Assembly (NCBI GenBank): GCA_964512645.1
Contig: CAZEJS010000007.1
Span: 1-64,000, forward strand
Direction: 5' to 3'
DNA: 64,000 bases
DNA from: CAZEJS01 sp964512645
GTDB taxonomy: Bacteria > Actinomycetota > Geothermincolia > Fen-727 > Anoxymicrobiaceae
This document shows positions 45,705-55,819 of the stretch, piece by piece; within the stretch, counting starts at the first letter, position 1, and every line of letters starts with the position of its first letter. The notes under the pieces are model-generated. The model was given only the letters and a program-made list of their open reading frames with translations, was not told the DNA's origin and did not search any database. The position numbers and the translations under genes were made by a program.

Positions 45705-46706
45705 TCAATCCAGCGTCCAGGACCGCGGCAGGAAAAGCCGGTTGTAGCGCATCAGCGCGTAGCGGTCGGTCATGCCCGCCACGTAGTCGCAGACCCTCAC
45801 CGCCGGCTCCTCGTCCTCACGGGGCCGGAAGTCCGCCGGGAGGTCATCCGGGTTCTCGATGTAATGCCCGGCGAGCGCCTTCAGCACCCTGACCGCCTTG
45901 TCCTCCTCGGTCTTGGCTATGGACCCGATGTAAACCCTCTCGAAGAGAAAGTCGCGCAGTTCCTCCATCAACGCCACCGTGCGCGCGCCCATCCTGACCG
46001 AGCCCGTGCCGGCGCTGTTCTCGACCGCGTCGTGAGCGAGGGCGTCGATCCTCGAGCGCGAGCTGTCGCCCAGGACACCGACTGGACCTCGCGGCAGGTC
46101 GCCGGGCTCGAGCAACCCCGCGCGCACCGCGTCGTCGATGTCGCTGTTGATGTAGGCGATCCGGTCGGACATGCGGACGACCTGGCCCTCCATGGTCGCC
46201 GGGAGCGTGTCGCCGGTATGGTTCAGGATGCCGTCGCGGACCTCCCAGGTGAGGTTCAGGCCCGTGCCGCCGTTCTCCAGGACCTCCACGACCCGCAGGC
46301 TCTGGACGTTGTGCCTGAAGGGAACCGGCAGGAACGCCGACAGGGCGTTCTCCCCAATGTGCCCGAAAGGCGTGTGCCCCAGGTCGTGACCGAGCGCTAT
46401 GGCTTCGGTCAAATCCTCGTTCAGGGCCAGTGCCCTGGAGATGGTACGGGCGACCTGCGCCACCTCCATGGTGTGCGTCAGCCGCGTACGGTAGTGGTCC
46501 CCTTCCGGCGCCAGGAAGACGTGCGTCTTGTGCTTGAGCCTCCGGAAGGACTTGGAGTGTATTATGCGGTCGCGGTCGCGCTGGTAGTCGGTCCGTATCG
46601 AGCAGGGCTCCTCGGGGCGCTCCCTTCCCCTGGTCTCCACGGCGAGCGCGGCCCCGGGAGACAGCATCTCCCTCTCCGCCTCCTCTATTCTCTCCCTCAC
46701 ATCCAT
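45705..46706 (-). CDS. dGTPase-like HD-domain triphosphohydrolase
   Basis: 333 residues. The HD motifs are RTRLTHTMEV (His) and LGHDLGHTPFGHIGE (His-Asp), with another His in FRHNVQSLR. The family removes triphosphate from dNTPs, most often dGTP. ATG 46706 begins the family N-terminus; a GTG 33 bases upstream is also possible. It stands before dnaG, as in many Gram-positives. Confidence 0.9.
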   Translation of the reverse strand: MDVRERIEEAEREMLSPGAALAVETRGRERPEEPCSIRTDYQRDRDRIIHSKSFRRLKHKTHVFLAPEGDHYRTRLTHTMEVAQVARTISRALALNEDLTEAIALGHDLGHTPFGHIGENALSAFLPVPFRHNVQSLRVVEVLENGGTGLNLTWEVRDGILNHTGDTLPATMEGQVVRMSDRIAYINSDIDDAVRAGLLEPGDLPRGPVGVLGDSSRSRIDALAHDAVENSAGTGSVRMGARTVALMEELRDFLFERVYIGSIAKTEEDKAVRVLKALAGHYIENPDDLPADFRPREDEEPAVRVCDYVAGMTDRYALMRYNRLFLPRSWTLD

Positions 46707-46884
46707 CCGGCGTCGTTCACTCTCCACGTTCTTTTTCACTTCCGCCCCGGAATCCGGGATGGCGCCGAGCCTTCGCCGCGCCAGGCCGGCGCCGCCCTAC
46801 CCGCTTGTCGCCAACGCGCACGCGGGACACGGGAAGCGCAGGACGAGGGCGCGCTGAGCCGCGCCACCCGCGGCGGCCGGGGCG

Positions 46885-47463
46885 CTAGCCCCGCACGGCT
46901 TCGACGAGGCCCTCGGCAAGGGCCACGGCGCGCCGGAGGGCGGCTTCGTCTTCGTCCGCGGGGCGTTGAGCACAGAGGCCCTGATGCCCGGGACCGGTCT
47001 CCGCGGAAGAATCGCCGACTATACGCATTCCGTGCACCAGGAGGATATCCTGTATCGCCCGCACCGTCGTCTCCTGCCCGCCGAACCTCGCGGCCCCCAC
47101 CGCCAGGGCCGCCGCGGGCTTGTTGGTGAGCGCTTTCTCGCCCCTGAGGTTGCGGCTCTTATCCCAGAACGATTTCAACTGGCCGCTGACCGTCCCGAAG
47201 TAGACGGGGCTGCCGACCACCAGGGCATCGGCGTCCCGCAGCAGGTCGTACGCTTCCGCGAGCGGGGCCGCCATGTGGCAGGTTTCGGGGCACGGGGTGG
47301 CGCAGGCCACGCAGTACGGCTCCTCCTGCCCCTCCAGCGCGTCCATCACCTGGATGATACCGGTCCGGGCGCCCAGTTCGGCGCACCTCTTGAGCACGGC
47401 GTCGATCAGGGTATAGGTGCTGCCGGCCCGTTGCGGCGAGCCGTTCACTCCCACTATGAGCAT
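46885..47463 (-). CDS. Flavodoxin-fold NAD(P)H-dependent FMN reductase
   Basis: 192 residues. GVNGSPQRAGSTYTL is the FMN-phosphate loop and VVGSPVYFGTVSGQLKSF the second flavin motif. A cysteine-rich stretch (CVACATPCPETCHMAAP) is typical of the iron-sulfur/zinc-linked subgroup. The second ATG (47463) was used since GGGAGG is 6 bases before it but abuts the first ATG. Possible Fe-S flavoprotein. Confidence 0.8.
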   Translation of the reverse strand: MLIVGVNGSPQRAGSTYTLIDAVLKRCAELGARTGIIQVMDALEGQEEPYCVACATPCPETCHMAAPLAEAYDLLRDADALVVGSPVYFGTVSGQLKSFWDKSRNLRGEKALTNKPAAALAVGAARFGGQETTVRAIQDILLVHGMRIVGDSSAETGPGHQGLCAQRPADEDEAALRRAVALAEGLVEAVRG

Positions 47464-47481
47464 CGTCATCCTCCCGTCAGC

Positions 47482-50205
47482 TCAGGCCGGCTTCTCCTCT
47501 ATGGCGGCCTGCGCGGCCGCGAGCCTGGCGATAGGCACCCGGAACGGCGAGCACGACACGTAGCTCAGCCCGATCCTGTGACAGAATTTGACCGAGGTCG
47601 GCTCACCTCCGTGCTCCCCGCAGATGCCGAGCTTGATCTCCGGCCTGGTCTTCCGACCGCGTTCGATGCCGATTCTCATGAGATCTCCGACACCCTCCTG
47701 GTCCAGGCGCTGGAACGGGTCGATCGGATAGATGTCCGCCTCCACGTACGCCGGCATGAACCCTTTGACGTCGTCCCTGGAAATACCGTATGTCGTCTGC
47801 GTAAGGTCGTTCGTCCCGAAGGAGAAGAACTCCGCGTCCTCCGCGATCCTGTCGGCCACCAGGCACGCCCTTGGAAGCTCGATCATCGTTCCCACGGTGT
47901 AGGACACCCGGGACTTCTCGGCGCTGAGAACCTCCCCGGCCGCCTTGACCGCGAGTTCTCTCATCACCGACATCTCCTTGGTCGATCCCACCAGCGGAAT
48001 CATGATCTCCGGCTTTGTCTCCACACCCTCGGCGGCAACCTCGCACGCCGCACCGATGATCGCCCTGACCTGCATGTCGTATATCTCCGGGTATGTCACA
48101 CCGAGACGGCACCCGCGATGCCCGAGCATCGGGTTGGCCTCTTTCAGCTTCCGGTTGCGCTCCTCGACCTCCTCGACGCTCACGCCCAGCTCGCGGGCCA
48201 CGTCGGCGATATCCTCCGCCTTGTGGGGCAGAAACTCGTGCAGCGGCGGGTCCAGCAGCCTTATCGTCACCGGTCTCGAGCCCATCGCCCGGAAAATCCC
48301 CGCGAAGTCCTCCTTCTGCATCGGGAAGATCCTGGCCAGCGCATCTTCACGGCCTTCCACGGAGTCGCTGAGTATCATCTGTCTCATCGCGAGGATCCGG
48401 TCGCCCCCGAAGAACATGTGCTCTGTACGGCACAGCCCTATCCCCTCGGCGCCGAAAGCCACCGCCTGCTGGGCCTGCCCGGGAGTGTCCGCGTTGGTCC
48501 TGACGTTCATCCGTCTGAGCTCGTCCGCCCAGCCGAGAAGCTTCTCGAAATGCCGGCAGACCTGCGAATCCTCCGCCCGGAGAGTCCCCGTTAGGAGCAC
48601 CTGCTCGACCTCGGAAGGCATGGTTTCGATCCTGCCCAGGTAGACCTCCCCGGCGGTCCCGTCTATCGACATCCAATCGCCTTCCTTGACCTCCACCACT
48701 GACCTGTCGGGCTTCTGGATCCTGACTGTCTTCGACTCGTAATCTATCTCCAGCGCGGCGCACCCCACGATGCATACCTTGCCCATCTGCCTGGCGACCA
48801 GCGCGGCGTGGGAGGTCGCCCCGCCGAACTGGGTAAGGAACCCCTCGGCGGCGTCCATCCCCTTGATGTCCTCGGGGCTGGTCTCGTGCCTGACCAGCAG
48901 AAGCCTGGCTTCAGGGTCCGAGGTCTTGATGTCGTGAGCGTCCTGGGCGAAGAGTACGACCCTGCCGGTGGCCGCGCCGGGGCCCGCTTTGGTCCCTGTC
49001 GCCACCATCCGCCCCTCGCCCTTGGCCTTCTCCTTGTCCTCGTTGTCGAAGATCGGCCGCAGGAGGTCGTTGAGCCCCTCGGGGTCGACCCTCATCACGG
49101 CCTCCTCGGGGGTGATTATTCCCTCGTCGACCAGGTCGATCGCGATCCTGACCGCCGCGAAGCCGGTGCGCTTGCCGGTGCGTGTCTGCAGCATCCAGAG
49201 CTTCTCGTCCTCGATGGTGAACTCGAAATCCTGCATGTCGCGGTAGTGGCCGTCAAGGATGTCCCGTATTCGCAGCAGCTCCCGGTATGCCCCGGGGAGA
49301 TACTCCTCGAGCCTGGAGAGCCTCTGCGGCGTACGGATGCCCGCCACCACGTCCTCGCCCTGCGCGTTCATCAGGAACTCTCCGTAGACTTCGTTCTCGC
49401 CGGTGGCGGGGTTCCGGGTGAACCCGACCCCGGTGCCAGAGCGCTCCCCGGTGTTGCCGAACACCATCGCCTGCACGTTGACCGCGGTCCCCCACTCGGC
49501 CGGTATGTCGTACTTCCGGCGGTAGGCGACGGCCCGCTCGTTGTTCCATGAGTCGAAAACGGCGACGATCGCTCCTCGAAGCTGCTCCTGGGGGTCCTGC
49601 GGAAAATCCACTCCCTTGCGCTTATTGATCTCGGCCTTGAACCTGGCCACCATGTCGACGAGGTCGTCCGGGGAAAGCTCGTTGTCGAGCTCGACGCCGG
49701 CCTCCTTCTTCTTCTCCTCCAGGATGGCGTCGAACGGGTCCCGCTCCTCCTTGGCCTCGGGCTTCATCCCCAGCACTACGTCGCCGTACATCGCGATGAA
49801 GCGACGGTAGGAGTCGTAGGCGAACCTCGGGTTCCCGGTCCTGGCGGCAAGCCCCTCCACCGACTCATCGTTGAGGCCGAGGTTGAGGATCGTGTCCATC
49901 ATGCCGGGCATGCTCGCGCGGGCGCCGGAACGCACCGAGACCAGGAGGGGGTCGGCCGGGTCCCCCAGCCTCTTGCCCATCTTCTTCTCCAGCACGGCGA
50001 GGTGCTCGTCGATCTGTTCCGCGAGCCCGAAAGGATACTCACACGCGTCAAGGTATCCCATGCATGTCTTCGTGGTTATGGTAAAACCGGGGGGCACCGG
50101 AATCCCCATGGAGGTCATCTCGGCGAGGTTGGCCCCCTTGCCCCCCAGGAGGTCTTTCATGTCCCGGTTTCCCTCTTCGAAGTCGTACACGTACTTCTCG
50201 CCCAT
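47482..50205 (-). CDS. ppdK: Pyruvate phosphate dikinase
   Basis: 907 residues, usual length. The ATP-grasp N-terminal part is normal (GGKGANLAEM; KTGKRTGFAAVRIA). The phospho-histidine motif TQFGGATSHAALVARQMG is around residue 455. The C-terminal PEP/pyruvate domain has GICGEHGGEP with the catalytic Cys. It interconverts PEP, AMP, PPi and pyruvate, ATP, Pi. ATG has a weak SD. Follows the glyS gene. Confidence 0.95.
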   Translation of the reverse strand: MGEKYVYDFEEGNRDMKDLLGGKGANLAEMTSMGIPVPPGFTITTKTCMGYLDACEYPFGLAEQIDEHLAVLEKKMGKRLGDPADPLLVSVRSGARASMPGMMDTILNLGLNDESVEGLAARTGNPRFAYDSYRRFIAMYGDVVLGMKPEAKEERDPFDAILEEKKKEAGVELDNELSPDDLVDMVARFKAEINKRKGVDFPQDPQEQLRGAIVAVFDSWNNERAVAYRRKYDIPAEWGTAVNVQAMVFGNTGERSGTGVGFTRNPATGENEVYGEFLMNAQGEDVVAGIRTPQRLSRLEEYLPGAYRELLRIRDILDGHYRDMQDFEFTIEDEKLWMLQTRTGKRTGFAAVRIAIDLVDEGIITPEEAVMRVDPEGLNDLLRPIFDNEDKEKAKGEGRMVATGTKAGPGAATGRVVLFAQDAHDIKTSDPEARLLLVRHETSPEDIKGMDAAEGFLTQFGGATSHAALVARQMGKVCIVGCAALEIDYESKTVRIQKPDRSVVEVKEGDWMSIDGTAGEVYLGRIETMPSEVEQVLLTGTLRAEDSQVCRHFEKLLGWADELRRMNVRTNADTPGQAQQAVAFGAEGIGLCRTEHMFFGGDRILAMRQMILSDSVEGREDALARIFPMQKEDFAGIFRAMGSRPVTIRLLDPPLHEFLPHKAEDIADVARELGVSVEEVEERNRKLKEANPMLGHRGCRLGVTYPEIYDMQVRAIIGAACEVAAEGVETKPEIMIPLVGSTKEMSVMRELAVKAAGEVLSAEKSRVSYTVGTMIELPRACLVADRIAEDAEFFSFGTNDLTQTTYGISRDDVKGFMPAYVEADIYPIDPFQRLDQEGVGDLMRIGIERGRKTRPEIKLGICGEHGGEPTSVKFCHRIGLSYVSCSPFRVPIARLAAAQAAIEEKPA

Positions 50206-50294
50206 CAGTGCCCCCCTTGGTCATCGAGACTTCAGTGCCTGCTTACCTCCGTCGAAGGTATCTTCCCGGTCTTCGTCAACGAGCCGCCGGGGCG

Positions 50295-52370
50295 TCAATC
50301 CCCCGTCAGCCTGGAAAAGTCCGCCGCAAGGCCGAACAGGGCGTCCAGCCTCGCCAGCAGCGAGAGCCGGCTTTCACGAAGCGCCTGGTCCTCGGCCATT
50401 ATCAACACCTCGTCGAAAAGCCTGTCCACCGGCTCGCACAACACCTCCAGGGCGTCGAGCACGCCGGCGAAATCCAGCGTGGACAGCGCCTCGTCAACGG
50501 CGGCCTGCGCCTCGTCGAACGCGCTCAGCAACGCGCGCTCGGCAGGCTCCACCAGCAGGCCGTCGTCCGACCGCCCCGCCCGTTGGCCTTTCGAGAGATT
50601 GTGACAGCGATCGAACGACTTGTGCAGGGCGTTCAACTGGCCGGTCTCGCGCGACCTCGCCAGCGCGTCGAGGCGTCTCTGGGCCAGGAGCGGGACCCCC
50701 CAGTCCAGGGCGAGCACAGCCTCCACGAGATCGTACCGGTATCCGCGCTCGGTGAAAAACCCCCTCATCCTGGCGGTGAAGAAATCGCAGAAAGCTCCTT
50801 CAGCCTCGTCCGTCCAGCGGAACCCTCGCGCTTCGGCCTCCAGCAGTGAGGCGGACTCCCTCACCAGGGGCGGCACCCCGAAGGCGAAGCCGTGGTCTAT
50901 CGTTATCATCGCCACTCCCAGCGCCTGCCTCCTGAGAGCGTACGGGTCCTCGGAGCCCGTCGGCACGTGCCCAAGGCCGAAAGATGCCGCCAGGTTGTCC
51001 ACCTTCTCGGCGATGGACAGGAGCGCGCCCTCGGTGGTCCCGGGCAGCGAGTCCCCCAGGCGCCTCGGCATGTACTGCTCCCCTATCGCCCTTGACACCC
51101 GTTTCCCCTCGCCGTTCTCGGCCGCGTAAATAGCGCCCACCGTACCCTGCAGGTCGGGGAACTCCGTGACCATGTGGGTCACCAGGTCGCACTTGGCGAG
51201 AGTAGCGGCCCTTTCGACCGCCCGGCTCATCTCCTCGTCGGCGCCGAGCCTTTCGCACTCCTTGCGGACCAGGCGGGCGAGCCGCGAAGACTTCTCGGCC
51301 ATGCTCCCCAGCTCCGACTGGTAGACCACGTGCTCCAGGTCGGCGAGACGCGCGGCGAGGGGTACCTTGAGGTCCTCATCAAAGAAGAACTCGGCGTCCG
51401 CCAGGCGCGCCGCGAGCACCCGCTCGTGGCCCCTGCGGATAGTATCCTCCATGGCCGGGTCGCCGTTGTGCACCGCCACGAAAGCCGCCTCGAGCTCGCC
51501 GGAGGAGCTCTCCACCGGGAAGTACCGCTGGTGGGACTCCATGGCGTGCACCAGCACCTCGCGTGGCAGCCTGAGGTACCTCTCATCGAACTTCCCCAGG
51601 AGAACCCCAGGCCATTCGACGAGCTGGGCGACCTCCTCCAGGACGGCATCGTCGAGCAGAGGCACCGCTCCGGCGGCCGCGCAAACCCGCTCGCAGCCGC
51701 GGATGATGTCTTCCAGCCGCACGCGGTGATCGGCGACGACGAACGCCTCCCTGAGCGTACGTTCGTACGCGCTTGGAGTGGATATCCTCACCGGTCCCTT
51801 TCCCAGGTACCGGTGCCCGTATGTCACGTCGGACGACTTGAGGCCCGCGTACTCGAACTCGAGGACGCTATCCCGGAAGAGGGCCGCCAGCCAGCGCACG
51901 GGCCGGCTGAACCGCTCTTCGCGGCTCCCCCACCTCATCGATTTCTTGAAGCGCAGGGACACGACCAGTCGGAGCAGCAGGCCGGGCAGGAGTTCCTCAG
52001 TCTCTTCCCCCTCGGTCTCGGTAACCGCGAAGACATACTCACCCCTGTCCGTATCCTCCACCCTCAGTTCGTCGGCCTCGATGCCCTGTGTCCTCGCGAA
52101 GCCCAACGCCGCCTGCGTCCAACCGCCTTCGGAGCGCGCCGCGGACAGCGGGGGCCCTTTCTTGCGGGTCACCTGGGCTGATGCCCTGTCCGCCACTCCC
52201 CTTACCGTCACCGCCAGGCGCCGCGGGGTGGCATACGTCCAGTACTCCTCGTACGACAGCCGGGCCTTCTCAAAAAGCGCGGGGACGAGCGAATCGATCT
52301 GCGCCAGTACGTCGTAGACGGCTGAGGAAGGCAGTTCTTCCGTCCCTATTTCCAGCAGGAGGTCAGGCAC
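50295..52370 (-). CDS. glyS: Glycyl-tRNA synthetase beta subunit
   Basis: 691 residues. MPDLLLEIGTEELPSSAV is the standard N-terminus, and the conserved AIYAAENGE and FGLGHVPTGSEDPYALRRQA motifs are present. With GlyQ it forms the alpha2beta2 enzyme. It overlaps the end of glyQ by 8 bases. Confidence 0.95.
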   Translation of the reverse strand: MPDLLLEIGTEELPSSAVYDVLAQIDSLVPALFEKARLSYEEYWTYATPRRLAVTVRGVADRASAQVTRKKGPPLSAARSEGGWTQAALGFARTQGIEADELRVEDTDRGEYVFAVTETEGEETEELLPGLLLRLVVSLRFKKSMRWGSREERFSRPVRWLAALFRDSVLEFEYAGLKSSDVTYGHRYLGKGPVRISTPSAYERTLREAFVVADHRVRLEDIIRGCERVCAAAGAVPLLDDAVLEEVAQLVEWPGVLLGKFDERYLRLPREVLVHAMESHQRYFPVESSSGELEAAFVAVHNGDPAMEDTIRRGHERVLAARLADAEFFFDEDLKVPLAARLADLEHVVYQSELGSMAEKSSRLARLVRKECERLGADEEMSRAVERAATLAKCDLVTHMVTEFPDLQGTVGAIYAAENGEGKRVSRAIGEQYMPRRLGDSLPGTTEGALLSIAEKVDNLAASFGLGHVPTGSEDPYALRRQALGVAMITIDHGFAFGVPPLVRESASLLEAEARGFRWTDEAEGAFCDFFTARMRGFFTERGYRYDLVEAVLALDWGVPLLAQRRLDALARSRETGQLNALHKSFDRCHNLSKGQRAGRSDDGLLVEPAERALLSAFDEAQAAVDEALSTLDFAGVLDALEVLCEPVDRLFDEVLIMAEDQALRESRLSLLARLDALFGLAADFSRLTGD

Positions 52371-53265
52371 CGGGCTTCACCCCCCAGGCCCCCGCCTCGA
52401 GAAGCGGGTAGCCCGCGGCTTCCCGCCATTCCAGGAACCTCTGGGAGCATCCCCTGGCGAGCGCCCTCACCCTGGCGATGAAGGCGGTGCGCTCGGTCAC
52501 GCTGATCGCCCCCCGCGCGTCCAGCAGGTTGAAGACGTGCGAGCACTTGAGGCAGGCGTCGTAGGCGGGGTGGAGCAGCCCCCCGGCGATGAGCGATGCG
52601 CTCTCGGCCTCGAAGTCCGAGAAGAGCTTGTAGAGGACGGCGGTGTCCGCTTCCTCGAACGCGTACTTCGACCATTCCACCTCCGGCTGCCGGAACAGCT
52701 CGCCGTATGTCACCGCTTCGTTCCAGGCCACGTCGAAGATGTCGTCGACGTTCTGGACGTACATGCCGATACGCTCGAGCCCGTAGGTTATCTCCGCCGA
52801 AACCGGCCGGCAGTCGAAGCCGCCGACCTGCTGGAAATAAGTGAACTGGGTGATCTCCATCCCGTCCAGCCAGACCTCCCAACCCAGCCCCCAGGCCCCC
52901 AGTGTCGGCGACTCCCAGTCGTCCTCCACGAAGCGGATGTCGTGCTCCCCCGGGTCAATTCCCAGGCCGTACAGGCTCTCGAGGTAGAGGTCGATTATGT
53001 CGGGTGGCGACGGCTTGGCGATAACCTGGAACTGGAAATGCCTGCCAACCCTGTTGGGGTTCTCGCCGTACCTCCCGTCGGCGGGCCGCCGGGAAGGCTG
53101 CACGTACGCCGTCCGCCAGGGCTCCGGTCCCAGGCAGCGCAGCAGCGTCGCGGGATGGAACGTCCCCGCGCCGACTTCGAGGTCGTAGGACTGCGCCAGT
53201 ACGTGCCCCCGGCTCGACCAGTACTCCTCGAGCGACAATATTATCTGTTGGAGCGTCAGCGGCAT
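52363..53265 (-). CDS. glyQ: Glycyl-tRNA synthetase alpha subunit
   Basis: 300 residues with the class II core: GTFHPATLLRCLGPEPW; AYVQPSRRPADGRYGENPNR; ITYGLERIGMYVQNV. It is the catalytic subunit that makes glycyl-adenylate. The gene upstream is 13 bases away, leaving no space for a T-box leader. Confidence 0.95.
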   Translation of the reverse strand: MPLTLQQIILSLEEYWSSRGHVLAQSYDLEVGAGTFHPATLLRCLGPEPWRTAYVQPSRRPADGRYGENPNRVGRHFQFQVIAKPSPPDIIDLYLESLYGLGIDPGEHDIRFVEDDWESPTLGAWGLGWEVWLDGMEITQFTYFQQVGGFDCRPVSAEITYGLERIGMYVQNVDDIFDVAWNEAVTYGELFRQPEVEWSKYAFEEADTAVLYKLFSDFEAESASLIAGGLLHPAYDACLKCSHVFNLLDARGAISVTERTAFIARVRALARGCSQRFLEWREAAGYPLLEAGAWGVKPGA

Positions 53266-53278
53266 CGCGCACCCGTCT

Positions 53279-54367
53279 TCAGATGATCAACCGTGCTACA
53301 AACGGATAAAGGCCGAAGCCAATCACCCCGGCCAGCAACGAGTATTCTAATCCCTTGCGCCAGTAAAGGTAACCCAGCATCGCCGATATCGTCAGGGTCA
53401 GGAAGGCCGCACCCACCAGCGCCGTGGCCGGCTTCTCGCCGGCCCCGGAGCTTATCCAGTAGATGTAGCCGAACTGCAGCACGCAGGAGGCCGCCAGGCC
53501 CAGCCAGTGCGGCTCGAGCCTGATGCGGTCGTGGTACCTCGCGAACAGCCAGACCAGCGCGGTGAACACCAGGAAGGTGAACAGTATCTGGTTGCTGATG
53601 GCTATGTTGATGTAGGAGAGCGACAGCTTCCACGCCGGCGTCCTCCTGAACTCGGAGGACTTGATGAACCCGAGGGATTTGCCGATGAGGCTCGATATGA
53701 CCGGCAGAACCAGCACGACGACCCCGGCGGGAATACCCCAGACAAGGAGGTCCCGCAGGTCCGAAGGCCCGGCCTCCTTCAGCGCCAGCCTGTCCAGCAG
53801 GGGAGTCTGGAGGTCGGTCCTCCTCTGTATGTTCAGCGCGAGGAACGAGAAGATCGCCCCCTGGGCCAGCATGAACAGCGCCTGGTAAAGAAGGAAGTCG
53901 CCGAACGTCGGCTTCTTGGGCAGAACCGGTTTTTCTTTCTCGTGGGCTTTGCGCTGCGCCGCAGTGGGGTACTTCTCCTCGAATTTCTTGAGCTGCGCCG
54001 GGTACTCCTTTTTGAGCTTGTTGAAAGAGGCGTTGGCATCCTGTATGGCCAGCGGGTACTGGCAGAGCGCCGCGGCGGCGATGACGACAACGAGGACGAG
54101 GTACACGCTCATCTCCACGGAACCGCGCTTGATCAGGTTGAACTGCGCGGGCTCGATTCGCGCTTCCGCTTTCGAAGGGGCAGCCGCCGCCTTGCCGCTC
54201 CGCTCCTTCACCGGGGCAACCGCCGCGTCCCCGGTCCGGGCGGAAGTCCTTGCGGTTTTTCCGGCTTTCCCCGCCTTCGCAGGCTCCGGTTCCACCCTCT
54301 TGCCTTTGGCGTAGGTGGAACGCCTGGCGCCCGGCAGCGGTTTTTTCTTCTTTTTTTTCTTGGCCAT
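53279..54367 (-). CDS. Multi-pass membrane protein, CPBP-like by appearance
   Basis: 362 residues. A very basic Lys/Ala-rich start (KKKKKKKPLPG) is followed by about seven hydrophobic helices from residue 90 to the end. The last segment (LYWRKGLEYSLLAGVIGFGL) resembles the end of CPBP intramembrane proteases, but the EExxxR active motif is not seen, so a working peptidase is not proposed. A 40-residue acidic/basic linker links helices one and two. First gene before glyQ and could share its transcript. Confidence 0.6.
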   Translation of the reverse strand: MAKKKKKKKPLPGARRSTYAKGKRVEPEPAKAGKAGKTARTSARTGDAAVAPVKERSGKAAAAPSKAEARIEPAQFNLIKRGSVEMSVYLVLVVVIAAAALCQYPLAIQDANASFNKLKKEYPAQLKKFEEKYPTAAQRKAHEKEKPVLPKKPTFGDFLLYQALFMLAQGAIFSFLALNIQRRTDLQTPLLDRLALKEAGPSDLRDLLVWGIPAGVVVLVLPVISSLIGKSLGFIKSSEFRRTPAWKLSLSYINIAISNQILFTFLVFTALVWLFARYHDRIRLEPHWLGLAASCVLQFGYIYWISSGAGEKPATALVGAAFLTLTISAMLGYLYWRKGLEYSLLAGVIGFGLYPFVARLII

Positions 54368-54403
54368 TGGCAGTGCCCGCCTCGAATTGTTTTCCGCCTA
54401 TTC

Positions 54404-54409
54404 TATAAT
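54404..54409 (+). promoter_or_regulatory. -10 element for acyl-CoA dehydrogenase gene
   Basis: TATAAT at 54404-54409, 75 bases before the ATG at 54485; -35 unclear. Located between two divergent genes. Confidence 0.45.
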
Positions 54410-54484
54410 AGTTGTCGCAGGGCGGCCCGCCCGCGAAAAGCGGTCAGGGCGCGCCCCGGACCCGCGGCCCTGGAAGGGGGGACG

Positions 54485-55726
54485 ATGTTCGACTTTCTCA
54501 TGACCCGCGAACAGAAGGAACTCCAGGAGGAGGTGCGCGATTTCACCCGCTCCATCGACAGGCAGTACCTGCTGGACATGGACGCCGAAAAGATCCAGTT
54601 CCCCAGGGAGATCCTCGACGAGGCGGCCAGACGCAACCTGCTGGGGCTGCGCTTCCCCGAGGAGTACGGCGGCAGGGGCCTCGGGTGGGTGGAGGAGTGC
54701 ATCGCAATCGAAGAGGTGGCCACCCTGGGAATACCGCCCGCCTGCCTGTATTCGCTGGTCTCGATCGTGGGCGAGTGCACCAACCAGTTCGGGAGCGAGG
54801 AACAGAAGCTCAAATACCTCAAACCCACCTGCCAGGCGAAGAAGTACTGCTCCGAAGCGCTGACCGAACCCCGGGGCGGCTCTGATTTCTTCGGCGCCAC
54901 CACCACCGCGAAAAGAGAAGGCGACCACTACGTGCTGCACGGCCAGAAACGGTTCATCGTCGGCGCCGAAGGCTCGGATTATTTCATGGCGTACGCCAAG
55001 ACAGACCCCGACGGGCCCCCCAGGGACAGCCTCTCGTGCTTCCTGGTGGACAGGACCGACGACGTCGAGGTGAAACACGTCTACGGCCTGATGGGCGCGA
55101 GGGGCGGCGGCACCGGCAGGGTACTCTTCCGCGACGCGAAGGTGCCCGCGGAGAACATCGTTGGCGGCGAGGGCATGGGGGGCAAGATCTTCTACCGCAT
55201 GATGATCCCCGAGCGGCTGACATCGGCGGCCGGCTCGCTCGGCGGGGCGCGCGCGGCCATCGAAGTCGCCGCGCGGTACAGCACCAGGCGAAAGGCGTTC
55301 GGCCAGCCGATAAAGAACTTCCAGGCGGTTTCCTTCAAGATCGCCGAGGCGCAGACCGAGCTGGACGCCGCCCGGGCGCTGGTGTACGCCACGGCCGCGG
55401 CCATAGACAGCGGGAAAGTGGAGGCGGGGCGGCTGCGCAGGATGGTCTCCGAGTCCAAAAAGTTCGCCACCGAGATGGCCTGGCACGTGGTCAACCACGC
55501 CATGCAGGCGATGGGCGGCATCGCCTACACCAACGTTTACCCCATCGAGCGGGCGCTCCGCGATACCCGCCTCATCATGATCTGGACCGGCACCAACGAG
55601 ATCATGAACCTGATAATCCAGCACGAGCTGTACAAGGAGCTGGGGGCCGGCGTCAAGTCGGCGGGTCGCGACACCGAGTTCGACGCCCCGGAGGCTTTCA
55701 ACGACGAGGAAAAGATATTCGAGTAG
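54485..55726 (+). CDS. Acyl-CoA dehydrogenase
   Basis: 413 residues, all ACAD landmarks (FPEEYGGRGLGWVEE; ALTEPRGGSD; RKAFGQPIKNFQA; QAMGGIAYTNVYPIER). The usual catalytic Glu in the YEGT motif is replaced: the sequence there is IWTGTNE. A Glu in PERLTSAAG sits where isovaleryl-CoA dehydrogenase has its base (Glu254), so a helix-G base is likely. FAD binds in the TxPxGGSD/GGxAY regions. ATG 54485 follows GGAAGGGG. No ETF genes nearby. Confidence 0.85.
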   Translation: MFDFLMTREQKELQEEVRDFTRSIDRQYLLDMDAEKIQFPREILDEAARRNLLGLRFPEEYGGRGLGWVEECIAIEEVATLGIPPACLYSLVSIVGECTNQFGSEEQKLKYLKPTCQAKKYCSEALTEPRGGSDFFGATTTAKREGDHYVLHGQKRFIVGAEGSDYFMAYAKTDPDGPPRDSLSCFLVDRTDDVEVKHVYGLMGARGGGTGRVLFRDAKVPAENIVGGEGMGGKIFYRMMIPERLTSAAGSLGGARAAIEVAARYSTRRKAFGQPIKNFQAVSFKIAEAQTELDAARALVYATAAAIDSGKVEAGRLRRMVSESKKFATEMAWHVVNHAMQAMGGIAYTNVYPIERALRDTRLIMIWTGTNEIMNLIIQHELYKELGAGVKSAGRDTEFDAPEAFNDEEKIFE

Positions 55727-55819
55727 GCGCCTCCGGGCGGGCCCTGCGGGCTCGCTCCACCGCACGCCCCGAGGACCGCGCCGGGCCCTGGCCCCGGGCC
55801 GCTTGCCGTCGCTCCCGGC

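Noticed and set aside
53266..53278. T-box leader before glyQ
   Set aside because: Only 13 bases separate it from the upstream gene, too short for a T-box.
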